Source of the DNA: Quercus robur
Taxonomy: Eukaryota > Streptophyta > Magnoliopsida > Fagales > Fagaceae
NCBI RefSeq assembly: GCF_932294415.1
Contig: NC_065535.1
Coordinates: 95,930,862-95,994,861, forward strand
Direction: 5' to 3'
Length of the DNA stretch: 64,000 nt
Shown here: positions 48,474 through 60,392 of the stretch, piece by piece
How positions within the stretch are numbered: the stretch's first letter is position 1
Layout of the letters: the number at the start of each line of letters is the position of its first letter
Made by a program: the position numbers and the translations under genes
Notes under the pieces: generated by a model
The model's input: only the letters and a program-made list of their open reading frames with translations
Told to the model about the DNA's origin: nothing
Databases searched by the model: none

Positions 48474-51400
48474 TTTGCTAATTATTATTGTGTGGAGCCA
48501 GCAGGTAGAGCTAGCGGTCTTGCTTTATTTTGGAGTTTAGGGGTGGAGCTGGAAGTTATGTATTCTGACAAAAATATGATTACTACTCTTGTGTATTCTG
48601 ACCCTCCCAATTCGCCATGGCTGCTTTTTGCCATCTATTGGCCTTGTAGGAGAAATAAAAGGATCATGTTTTGGGAGATGCTTGAGAATATGGTGCTTTC
48701 CTTTTCGGAACCTTGGATAGTCATAGGGACTTCATGGCAAACACTGGAGCTATCGACCTTGGTTTTAATGGGCCGTCTTTCACTTGGTCAAATAGGCGTG
48801 AAGGTCTAGCAAATATTAAGGAATGCCTTGATCAATGTCTCTGTGATCGAGAATGGCAAATTCTTTTTCCCAAGGCTGGTGTTAAGCATCTGTCCAATGC
48901 AAATTCAGACCATAATCCTATTCTGCTTGACACCCATCTAGAGCCTGAAAATCTCAACCGCCCTTTTAGATTTGAAGCGATGTGGACTAAGGATGAAAGG
49001 AGTAGAGTTGTGGTGGAGAATGCTTGGCAAGCAGAAGTGGAGGGTTTTCATGGGTTTCGACTTGCAAGAAAATTGGAAGAGACAAAAAAAGATTTAAAGA
49101 AGTGGAATAAAGGAGGTTTTTGGCCTTGTAAGAGAAAGAATTAAAGCCATACAAGCTAATATTGCCAAAATTCAACAGAAACCTCCCACTAAAGAGAATC
49201 TTGAGCTAGAGGCATCTCTAAATCTTGAGCTTGATGATTGGTTGACCAAGGAAGAATTGAGATGGAAGCAAAAATCTAGGGAACTATGGTTAAAAGAGGG
49301 TGATAGGAATTCGAGATTCTTTCATTTATCTACCCTCATTCGTAGGAGAAGAATTCGTATCTCAGAAATTAAATTGGATGATGGCTCTTGGATCAATAAT
49401 AGAGTTGACATCCAAGATTGCTTTAGAGGAAGTTTCAATTCTCTGTACCAGTCTAGTAATCCTCAAATCCCTGGAGAGTTGGAGAACTTAATTAATCCCT
49501 GTATTTCTGATGAAGAAAATGATGAGCTTTGCAGAATACCTTCCAGAGATGAAATTAAAAAGGTGGTTTTTGGGATGAAATCCTTAAAGGCCCCAGGCCC
49601 TGATGGCTTCCCTGCTCTTTTTTACAAGCATTACTGGAGAGTTGTGGGGGATCAAATGGTGCTTGCTACGCAAAGCTTTTTCCAAAATGGCTGGATGCTA
49701 AAAAGCTTCAATCAAACATACATATCTCTCATTCCAAAGAGAAATGGGGCTTGTAATTTCAACCAATTCCGACCCATTGGTCTCTGTAATGTGTGCTACA
49801 AAATTATAACAAAAATCCTAGTGAGTAGGCTTAGGCCGCTATTGAACAGATTAGTGGATCCAGCTCAAGTTGCCTTTGTCCTTAATAGATGGATCACAGA
49901 GAGCGTGGACCTTGCTCAAGAGATAGTCCATAGTTTCAAGCATATGAAGAAGAAGAAGGGTTTCCTGGGGATAGAACTAGATTTTTAGAAGGTTTATGAC
50001 AGAATGAAATGGAGCTTCTTAATAAGGGTGCTTAAAGCTTTTGGATTTAGCGATAAGTTCTCTAATTTAATTTTTCAATGCATCTCCACTGTTCAATATT
50101 CCTTGTTGCTAAATGGGGGAATTTGTCCAGGCTTTGTTCCTAGTTGTGACCTCAGACAGGGGGATCCTTTCTCTCCATACCTATTTATTCTAGGCAGTGA
50201 GGTTCTTATGAGGTTGGTCAATAGAGAGGTGGATCGAAAAAACATATCTCCAGTGAAAGTGGCCTGCACTGCTCCTGCTATTTCAAAACTATGCTACGCA
50301 GACGATGTTATCCTTTTCTGCAAAGCTAAGATTTCTGAGCTTGCCTCGCTTAAAATGTGCCTTGAAAAATACTGTTCTTGGTCTGGTCAATTAATTAGTA
50401 TGGAGAAGTCTGGTGTCTTCCCCTCTAAAGGTGTTAGCTCTCAGTTTCTCAATCAAATAAAATGTTGGTGGGGTCTGAATTCACTCCCTCAATGCACCAC
50501 CTATCTTGGTGTCCCCTTGTTTTTATCTAAGAGCAGATCCCAAGACCTCGGGATGGTGAAAGACAGGTTAGAGAGCAAACTTAGTGGCTGGAAAAGTAAA
50601 AATTTATCTTGGGCAGGAAGAGCAACTCTAATCAAATCAATAGCACAATCTATTCCAACATACACCATGGCTGCCTTACAATTCCTTAAGAATTTGTGTG
50701 ACCAGCTGGATTCAATGGTCTGAAGGTTTTGGTGGAATCCTAAAACAAAGTCTAGTCATTATTGGACTCCTATCTCTTGGTCTTCTCTCTGTAGACCTTT
50801 GAAGGGAGGTGGTTTGAGCTTCAGGAAGTCATGGGAGTTCGACCAAGCCCTTCTTTCAAAACTTGCCTGATGGATTTTGTTTGGAAAGAATTGTCTTTGT
50901 GTTAATGTTCTTAGAGCTAAATACAAAATCAGACATAACTGGCTGTCCCATATCTCTCATGGTAACTCTTCTCCAATCTGGAAAAGCTTAGCAGGAGTAA
51001 AGCACCTCTTCTCTAATGCAGCTTGTATGATTGTTGGTGATGGCAATACCATAAGAATTTGGGATGACCCCTGGATTCCTGATCTTCAGGGTTTTATTCC
51101 TAAGACCAAAGCTGGGGTTAATCCGGGTGAGATACTGCTGGTTTCTCAGCTTCTAAATTCTGATCATAATGCATGGGATATTCACAAGCTAAAGCAATGG
51201 TTTGAGGATTCAGAAATTGAATTAATTTTAAAAATTCCATTATCTTCTTGTGTCGTTGAGGATGGGTGGACATGGACCCCCACAGCTCTGGAAATTTGAC
51301 TGTTAAATCTGCCTATTGGATTTGTCGGGGTTTCTCAGCTAGTCAGTCATCTGAGCCACTTTAGTATCAAATTTGGAAATCCAATCTTCATGAAAGGCTT

Positions 51401-52335
51401 AAAATGCTAATTTGGAGAATTGCAGCTGATTGTTGGCCTACTAAGGCCAATTTAGCTAGATTTTTTGATATTGGGGACGTGCTATGTCCCCTTTGTAAGG
51501 CAAAAGTTAAGTCCTCAATCCATCTTTTTGCTCTATGCCTTGTGGCAAAAGTTCTTTGGTTCAATAGTCAGTGGGGTGTGAGGTCTGATGCTCTTGGGTT
51601 TTCTTCTACCCTAGAGCTCATTAAATTTCTCTCTCCCCCCCCCCCCCCCCCCCCCCTTTTCTTTCTTGGGTAGTTTGAATCTTGATCAGAGAAATGAATT
51701 TTTGTTGTTTGGAGCTATTCTGTATGATGGACTTTGGAAGTTGAGGGTATTTATATTGAGACTGACATAGGATTGGATGGCTTCTTGCTGAATTCAAAAA
51801 TTCCAGATTTGCTAAGATAGTTTCTGTGAGACCAACGGAGTTGTTTCATGCATGGTCATCTCCTAGGCGATTCTCAATTAAAATTAATGTGGATGTTGCA
51901 ATAGGGCTAAAATTTTCTGTTGTTGCTGCAGTGGCTAGAGATTGGAGAGGGAGGTTGGTCTTTGCTTGCTCTCAAAAGGTGAATACCACCTTCCCTCTCC
52001 AAGCTAAAGCTGAAGCAGTGAAATAGGCTTTGTCGTTGGCAGCCAAGTTGGAAGTTGAGGGTATTTATATTGAGACTGACTCCAAGATCTGTTGTGATGC
52101 TCTTATTAATCCAAGTCAAGCTTCCCCATGGAGAATTAGGTCCAAAGTTATGGAGATGCAGGTCCTGCTTTATGCTCTGTCTAATGTTTTTGTCTCTTGG
52201 GTTCCTAGATTAGCCAATATGGCAGCCCATTCTCTAGCAAAGTGGTCCTTGTCTTGTAATGTTTTTGGTTCTTTTGATATTGGCTGTTGTCCCCCTATTT
52301 TTGCCTCTGTTGTGTGGGATGAAGTTGGCAGCTAG
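48474..52335 (+). pseudogene. LINE ORF2 (endonuclease, RT, RNase H), broken
   Basis: The endonuclease lacks its first about 100 residues. It begins at GRASGLALFW and has a second deletion after EPWIVIG; GPSFTWSNRR and the catalytic-site region ANSDHNPI remain. RT follows with LKAPGPDGFPALFYK, SLIPKRNG, FRPIGLCNV and YADDVILF (50290-50320). An in-frame TAG stands at 49986 in the IDFEKAYDR-like motif. Further stops occur at 50721 and 50869. A zinc-binding RVT region lies around 51404-51560. An RNase H domain (INVDVAIG, IETDSK, NMAAHSLAKW) ends at 52335 after a TAG at 52024. A 22-C run sits at 51635-51656. Confidence 0.88.
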
Positions 52336-52415
52336 TTGTATTTCTATTGCTCTTCCTTGTTAATAAAGATATTCATTCATCAAAAAAAAAAAAAAAAAAA
52401 GTGATACATTCTCGC

Positions 52416-52740
52416 CAGTCATAGGATAACTCAAGCATCCTTCATGCAGTCGTGCACAACCAGATCCAATTTTTCTTCTACTCAATTTGAAGAAAATTTC
52501 ATAGTCACAGGTTTGAGTAAACAACTTGGACGAACAGATCTTCCATTAAGTAGAAAAATATTGAATGGCGAAAATTTCCACCAAACTCAAATTTAAAGAA
52601 CTCTTTCAATCCATATTGTGATGATTAAGAAGACTATTTACGTATATTCATTTTAATTAGTATGTTTGCCGAAAGAGTTTGAATCCATGACTTAACAAAT
52701 TAGAGTACTCATTAATGTAAATATTTTACGTAGGATTGTT
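52416..52740. other. gene-free spacer
   Basis: I see no gene or element ends. The sequence continues the RABA2 downstream region beyond the LINE. Confidence 0.4.
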
Positions 52741-53621
52741 TAATGCTCTGTTTGTTTAGATGTAAAATATTTTACATTGAAAATATTTATTTTCATTTTA
52801 CCATGTTTGGTAGCATTTGTGAAAATGTTCAGAAAATCATTTTGTAAGAATTTTCTAATCACACAATCCACTGCATCACTGCAAAGTCCAACTAGAATAG
52901 AGCAAATCAAAGCAAAATTTTGTCGAGTTGGAGTTATTGAAGCATCACCAGCAAATCCAAAGTCACAACCTAGTACAAAAATTGCAACAATCATCATATC
53001 CCACCAAGCTACATAGTATACACAAAACCCATCAAACAACCCAAGTCATCCGTGAAGCCACCGTCAACCCACCACCGTGACAAATGAAACCTATAACTGA
53101 AACCCATCAAACAACCCATGTCGTTCGTCAAGGAACCATCACTCTGCCTCTGCCACTGTCGACAAACATAGACCATACCCAAAATCCATCAGCACAAAAA
53201 TCATCCACTCACCAAATCCACTGTAATCCGACCCACCAAAGGCTGCTCCACCACAATCCAACCTCCAAAAACTCAACTCAACAATCTTAGATGAATGGTT
53301 TTAATCTCTTCAATCTGGGTCTTGATGGGCTATTTTCGAAGCTGAAGAACTGGGTCAGATTCGGTAGGAAGTGACGCCACCGGTGGTTTGTCGCTGGTGG
53401 GTGTTGTTGTTGGTCTCACTGGTTTGGTTGGGGAGAGAGTTTGAGAGAGGTAGAGAAGAACTGAGAAGAAGAGGGAGATAGGATCGGGTGAGAGGGAGTG
53501 AGCGTTTTGTAAAATGTTTTACCATTGATTTTTTGGTAAAATATTTTGCAAGTTTTTATGCACAAACTTTGGTCAAATTGAAAATATTTTACAACTTTGG
53601 CTATATTTTACATGTAAACGA
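52741..53621. mobile_element. hAT-like non-autonomous element
   Basis: The left end tgctctgtttgtttagatgtaaaatatttt mirrors the right end (ctatattttacatgtaaacgaacactt). The tgctctgtttg terminus is shared with the element at 23808-24819. Internal sequence has Pro/Thr-coding low-complexity stretches but no transposase. No clear target duplicate, so the right boundary is approximate. Confidence 0.5.
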
Positions 53622-54035
53622 ACACTTGAAAATAAGAAAATATTTTACAGCCGAATTGAAAATATTTTACACTCTGGGTCTTCAATCGTTAAGTGTCATT
53701 TGATTAAAATCATACATGATAATAATTTGAATTGTCAAGTAGAGGAGATATTAAAAAAAATTTAAAAATTCCGCCGAATAGGTTTGATAGAAAATTCTGT
53801 AAATGTTTGTATGCACACCTCCATTTGGATGGATTCTTCCCTAACTGAAGAAATGGCTAGAAAATTTTCTGATGGCTATGAGCTTTTGTTAGATATCCAT
53901 TTTCCCAAACAAAAGTAACTAAGTCAGGATTGAATTAGGCATATTTAACAGTATTGATAGATCCATATGAGAATACAGCCAACATAGTTTCACTGTCCTG
54001 CAATCTTAACAGAAAATAAACATTACATAGCATAG

Positions 54036-57000
54036 CTAACCACAGCAGTTGCTGTTCTGCTGAATTGGCTGCCCCTTCATTTGAACAGTTCCAGTTGACT
54101 TGTTTGCAGTTGGTTGGTTTCCCATTCTGCAAAATATAAAAAACATTAAAAGCAAAGATATTGAAAATTTAATCATATGGATCAGAAAAAAAGGAGGCAA
54201 ATTGAAATATTATAGGGATCTGTATCAAAACACTCCATCATCCTACAGAAATGCAAGAAACCTATGCAGCAGTGGAAAAAACACCACCATATGATATTTA
54301 AAATGACAGTTTCTCTATGGCTTCAATTACAACTATTTCATATCTATCAAAGAGTTTCAAAGATCATCTTATTGGTCTGATTTGCAATAACAAGATAGAG
54401 GGAACAACTATCTCCACTCTCTAACCCAAAAGTATAAGAGTAATGCTAGGTAAAAAATGTTTTTCACAATATCAGGATTTGAAATATTGCTGACTCCTCT
54501 TTTCAGGGTTGTTCAAAATTAGTTTGCCAGTAAGATATTTATACACGTGTTTTAAATTAATATTTTAAAATGGAAGTGATCAAGATATTATTAGAAATAT
54601 CAGGGATTTTTCATGTTTCTGATTCAGAATTCTGGTAAAAAATATCATATCATCTAAAATAGGGGAAATAGGAAGACTAGAGGTTTTACTTCTTCTTGAT
54701 CTCGCCAGCCATGGTTAAGAAAGCTTGCTCCACATTAATCGAGTCTTTAGCACTTGTCTCAAGGAAAGGGATTCCGAGCTCATCTGCGAACGCCTGCATT
54801 TCATTTAGGCACAGGGGAGAGAAAGAAGTTAAATGCAAATATGCAGCAAGAAAAAGAATAATACCCTTGATTTCCTGTGTTTCCTCCAATATATTATACT
54901 TTGTGCAGAACTGGGCGCATCTGCCACTAAATTGCAATATGTAAACCAATGAACATACCATTTCTGGTTATAACTCAAATCACACAGGTCATGAATTACC
55001 ATGTTACTTGTCTGTGCTTCTTGGATACACATGCGCGCACACAAATTCGTGTCCAAGTTTCTCATAAAATGTTGTGTTTCCGTGTCCAAATTGTGACTTC
55101 TTTTTGGCTATAGACCCTACACACCCTTTTTGAATAGGGAGGAATTCTTCTCCTACCCACCACTCTTCCTTGTGTTGTGTCCCATGCACACACATATATA
55201 CACACATACACGTGTGCACATGCAAGTTAGTTTTATCAAGGGCTTATAAGGAACAAGTTTCTTGCATTTGTATGCGGAGATCCCAATTTGGCTTATAAAC
55301 ACTGGATGTGTGCTTGGTAAGCAGAAACTGACCAAAAAAATAACACAATTCATACTATCTTAACTTAATAGTAAGAGTTAAGGCAGTTGATCTATACCTT
55401 GGCTGTTTGAGTGTCCACAACCTTGTTCTCAACCAAATCACACTTATTACCAACTAGAAGCTTGCACACACTATCATTTGCATATCTATCAATTTCATTC
55501 AACCACTGCTTGACGTTGTTGAAACTCTCCATCTCAGTAACATCATAGACAATCTGTCACAGTCCAATAAATGTAAGATTTCTCAGGCAGGTACAATGAT
55601 ATTAATGATAATTACAAAGAAAAACTACGCTAACTAAATAAACAACCTTCTGCTGCCTTTTGAACCAGGATACTTAAGTGCCCTAAATAGTGCTGAGGTT
55701 TGAAAATGTTACAAAATCAAGGTTTCCAATATCGCAAGTTGCTCATAATTATATATACTGGGTTCGAACACCCCATCCCCCCCAACCCAAGTGCCAACGA
55801 AAAAGGGGAAAATAAAAGAGTCCAACTTTATAAAATGCTTTGCTTCAGAGAAAAAAAGAAAAAGGAGGAGTGTCAGTAAAGCGTCAACAAAATGTGCAAA
55901 AACAAGCATGGTATTAACAGGTAACATGAGAAACGCTAAAAGATGATTAATCAATTACTCAGTACTTAAAAACAAATATCATACAGTCTATTTAATTAAA
56001 CTAACTAAGCCTTAGTCCTTCCATTTATGCAACTCAGCCCTAGATGACCCTATCTAGGACTGTATGTTCATTTATCTGCACTTGAGAGTGGTTATGCAAA
56101 AAGAAAATGGCACTGAAGCACGATATAGGCTTAGTTAATATGATATTTAATCATTTGCGAAGGAGAACAAATAAACAAGAACATCCAAGACACTGTCTAA
56201 AGTGCCTAAGGCTATAAAGATCAAATGTAGATTCAGCAATTATGTACAATAATAAAATTACAATAATATTAAAACTGATAGATTCAGATACAGAGATGGA
56301 CATGAATGCAACAACTAGCAAACAAGAATTCTGGCAATGGCCTCACATTTATCTGAAAATTACCATACAAGCTGCATGCAAGATCTATTGGAGCAAAGTT
56401 TCTCACACAAGAAGGCAAAAGGCAATAAATTCTTACAATTATCCCATGTGCTCCTCGGTAATAACTGCTTGTTATAGTCCTGAACCGCTCCTGTCCAGCA
56501 GTATCCCACTAAAAGTACAGGAAATGAAAAGGTAACATTAATTATACGTGGAACGAAGATTAAGCTTCATACAGACCATAAATCAATGCCTAGCTCTTGT
56601 TCAGAGATCTTGAATCCTTAACATAAAACGCCTGTCTACTAGTAAAAGTTTCACTGGGAAATTGGAATAGAGAAGTATGCAAGGCATGGCATTTCTATTG
56701 CTCCATTTATTCTGATAAGTGAGTTTTGGATCCAATGGAGGGGGAGGGGGAGATTCGAACTTGTGACCTTAGCTTCATGAGGTGCGGTCCCTAGCCAACC
56801 GTGTTTACCCCTGGTGTATATTGCTCCATATATCGTATGTAATATTTTTTGAGAAAGTAAATGATTCAGGAGCATAAAAGCACAGGATCGGGTTTCTTAT
56901 GTAATTTCCAGCTTCTTTTCAGATCATAACTTCTATTTTAGTGGGGGTATTTTAGAAATCTTGTAAAATCAGGCAAAAGCCAGTTTATGGTCTTTTAAAT

Positions 57001-58803
57001 TGATAAATCTTGACAAGCATTTTGGGACAAAGGTCTTACTATTGTTGATGTTGAAATGGGGTTAGCTTATTTATAGGTTTGATTAGGTACCAAGGGGAAC
57101 AGGCATGTCAAATTATAATAGTTATTAGGTTTTCTAACCATGATCAATGAATTTATTTGGAGGGCAATTGACCTCAAGTATGGTTTTCAGGCAAAGCCTT
57201 GTGGGTAAGGGCCATTTCTAGCTCTTTCTTGCTTGTGTGAGCTGTGTCAATCTATTCTCAGCTACTGCATCTCTCTCTTTCCTTTTGTGATAAAAAAATT
57301 CACTTTGGAATAACTATTCCTACTGTGTAAGTTTTCTGGAGCATTTGAGATCAGGTTATGGTTTTTAATTAAATTTTTCTTGCTATACTGGCACCTGATC
57401 GTAAAATCAGCAATCTGACACAAACGAGAGTTTAATATGATTTAGTTTCTTTCCTTACATTTGGGGTTCCGATCTCAATCTGAAAACTTAATGTAGAGTA
57501 GGTTAAATTCAGGCCTACTGCTGCAATGCTTGACCTATAATAGATCTCAAGCCAGAAATTCTTAGCATCCCTTGTTAAAAAGATCATAGCCTAGCACTGG
57601 AATTATGGCATGCAGCAAAAACAGAAACAAATTTTTTTTTTTTTTTTTGAATAAATACAGTTGCTTGGATTCACACAAACTAGGTAATTTCTGAATTCTG
57701 ATGTATAAGAATGATACTTTGAAAGGTGAACCGATTAATAAATTAATCATAAGTTTATACAGATCTCAATTAGACCAACTCCACCATCCAAAATAGCAAT
57801 CAAAATTAAATTTTGCTAAAATCTCAATGCACCCACATGAACCCTTACTTATTTAGACTAAATCCAGAAACAACTTCTACTAAATTGCCCAACCATTGAA
57901 TCAGAATAAACAAAAAAAAAAAAAAAATAACAGTTTCAACTCACAATCTGCAGCTTGATTGTCTTTCCATCCAGATCCACAGTTCTGATTTTCTGAAACA
58001 TCCACCACAAAATTTCAAGTACTGACCCATACACAAACAAAATATAAAAACCCAAAACATATACATACCCACCCACATACATACATACATAAAACTCCAT
58101 CATAAAGTTTTAAAAAAATCATAATCACTCATTGTTAAATAAATGGTTTAGATTATAATACTTCATCATCAGCATTTAATTAAACATTAATAAGGCACTG
58201 TTTTTGGCATTTATTTCAGGTAGTGATGATGTGGCAAATTCTAAACCACCCATTTAACAATAAATACTTAAAACTTTTACAAGAGAACTCTAGAGCATCT
58301 TAAAACCCCATATGCATGCATTCATACATACACACGAGAGAGAGAGAAAGACTTACAAAATCAACTCCAATGGTACTTATGTAGCTGTCTACATAGGAAT
58401 CATCCTGAAAATCGTCAAAATACACATAAAAATACAAACTTTAAGCACTAAATAACCAAATAAACAACAATCAAGCCGAAACCCTAACAAATTCCACTAA
58501 TTTAATTCATAATCACCATCCAAATCACTAAAATCAACATTTTTTTTTTTCTCAAAGAGCAAAATTAGAAACTCAGAGAAACAGTGTAAGAAAAAAAAAA
58601 TCACCGCAAATCTGAGCAGCAAGCACGATTTTCCGACGGAGGAGTCACCGATTAGCAAAAGCTTGAACAAATAATCACTACAAAAAAAAATCCAAAAAAA
58701 AGAGAAGAAATTAATGCACGTGTTGAAAAAATAGAAAGTATAATGGTGTTTGGAGAGAAGGAAAACGAGAGAGAAAATGATGGACTTACTATTCGTTGCT
58801 CAT
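54036..58803 (-). CDS. RABD1: Rab GTPase, RABD1 (Rab1) class, intact, 8 exons
   Basis: Exons on the minus strand: 58790-58803, 58605-58677, 58357-58404, 57945-57992, 56437-56508, 55398-55553, 54690-54793 and 54036-54126. All introns are GT-AG and the frame is kept throughout, giving 201 aa. Rab1/RABD proteins act in ER-to-Golgi transport. Visible motifs are [16 protein letters not shown]-loop [38 protein letters not shown] and [14 protein letters not shown], with a C-terminal NCCG carrying the prenylated cysteine pair (199-200). [13 protein letters not shown] and the KKKMG...[11 protein letters not shown] tail favour RABD1 over RABD2, as I remember the Arabidopsis sequences. The first coding exon is only 14 bases. 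The gene is convergent with RABA2, with the LINE between them. Confidence 0.95.
56690..56825 (-). mobile_element. possible SINE in a RABD1 intron
   Basis: On the minus strand the order TTGGCTAGGGACCGCACC (A-box-like) and AAGTTCGAATCT (B-box-like) resembles a tRNA-derived SINE head. It lies in the intron between exons 5 and 4 (genomically upstream of 56508). Tail and target duplicates are not clear. Confidence 0.35.
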
Positions 58804-58922
58804 GATTGAGGTTTGGAATTTTTTTTGGGATCGAAATGGAAAATTTTTATATAAATTGAAAATTTGTAAGGGGTTTTTAAGAAAAGGAAAGAGTGTGAGA
58901 GAAGAGAGTGGTGGAGGACCTC

Positions 58923-58932
58923 ACCTATAAAT
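58923..58932 (-). promoter_or_regulatory. possible TATA box of RABD1
   Basis: The minus strand reads TATTTATAGG about 120 bp upstream of the start codon, preceding a GA/CT-rich leader. It is a reasonable core-promoter candidate by position only. Confidence 0.3.
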
Positions 58933-58939
58933 AATGATT

Positions 58940-60300
58940 GAAAATGATTTGCTTTTTGAGCAAGATTTTTATTTATTTATTTGATTTTGGATTTAGTTTT
59001 TTTAATAATTTATTGGATTGTGGTGTTGTGAAATTACTGATTTGTCCTTGGATTTGCGGCTGGGTGGGGAGAATGGTGACCTGTACAATTTACAAACCCG
59101 GCATTGACCCGCCCCACCCGCCGGGTTTGACCTTCACTATTCATAAATCATTTTTCAATCTCTCCCTCCTTCCACGTTTAAAAATTAAAAATAAAAACCC
59201 AATGCTTTATAGTGTTCTTCATTTCATATTAAAGCAATGCTACATAAAAAAATAAAAATTGATATAATTTTTTACAATAGTTGTGTTGGCAAGTTTGTAA
59301 TAGTTCTCATTTAGACTCGTTACTAATATCATTTTTTATTATTTATTTTTTATGACTAACAATCTATTTCATGAACAAGTGTTAAATTTTTCCAGGTTTT
59401 GAATCTATAGACTTTCTCTTTATATTAAGGGATGTCAATATGGTATTTTATACCTATTCTGTCACCTTTTTAGATTAGAAAAAACTAACTTCGGACTCAT
59501 GAGATACAAGAGCGAAGTTGGTTAAGGACCTTAAGGTCGAGATGGGTTGATGATTTTTTTTTTCTTCCTTGATAGGTTGGTTTCAATATTAATGAGATAG
59601 ATGAAGGATAGAGCGTTAAAGACAATTTTGAGAGTGTTAAGATATATTTTGAGAGTGTTAAGATATATAGAATACAAGTGTTTTGGGAAAAACAATAATA
59701 ATATGTTTAGAAAAGATAACTTATATTTTTGTATAAATAATTTACATTTATATTAAATTAAATCATTGACATACAGTCATACCCATTCAAGCCCCATCTT
59801 TTTGAGGTTGGAAAAAGTATAGTTATGAATTCCATTTCGTTCCTTTCAGAATGACCGAAATTTTCCATTCCAATTAGTTAACCGATATGAACTACCATCT
59901 ATTACATCCCGTTCAAAATTTTGGCACATTCCACCCATTTTGCTCAATTCCATTAAATTCCTCTCGGTATAGTGATTTCGGCCAGTATATAAAACAAATC
60001 ATAATTTTTTTCCCTAAACCCATTTTTTTTAATTACTTGACTTTATTTTTTGAGAAACTTTTATTACTTCACTTACATATGGCTTTTTATTATTACTTTC
60101 CTTCAACAATGTGTTTTTCTTGTTTACTTTACTCACATATGACATGGCTTTTTTCTTCATTAATATTTTTCATATGACAAGTTATATACTTATATTATGT
60201 AATGATGATATTAAGTAGGTATGTTATTTGATTTTGAATTAATAATTTGATATGATATAATATCATGTGATGAAAACTTAGGTGTACATATACAAAGCGT
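58940..60300. other. gene-free region upstream of RABD1
   Basis: The sequence is AT-rich, with a GC-rich island at 59040-59130 (acccgccccacccgccggg). Short frames are low-complexity and unsupported. Confidence 0.4.
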
Positions 60301-60308
60301 GATGATGA

Positions 60309-60392
60309 GGCTTTTTTTTTGGGTTTAGTGTCATAATTTTTCATTCACCTCAATTTTTGGATTATGACACTAACACCCCAAAAAAAGAGCCT
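60309..60392. repeat. foldback inverted repeat
   Basis: The arms ggcttttttttgggtttagtgtcataat and attatgacactaacaccccaaaaaaagagcc are inverted copies with a short AT-rich loop. It is probably a small MITE or its core. Confidence 0.7.

Larger units (their letters stand above)
46684..52400 (+). mobile_element. L1-type LINE, near full length
   Basis: It has two reading-frame regions and a 19-base A tail (52382-52400). It is flanked by a perfect 13-bp target duplicate, gatacattctcgc (46671-46683 and 52403-52415). The order is ORF1 (DUF4283 plus CCHC knuckle) and ORF2 (endonuclease, RT, zinc-binding domain, RNase H), typical of plant L1 elements. Both frames are broken. Confidence 0.93.

Noticed and set aside
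52777-53290. Pro/Thr/His-rich frames
   Set aside because: Low-complexity sequence inside a hAT-like element, with no start context or homology.
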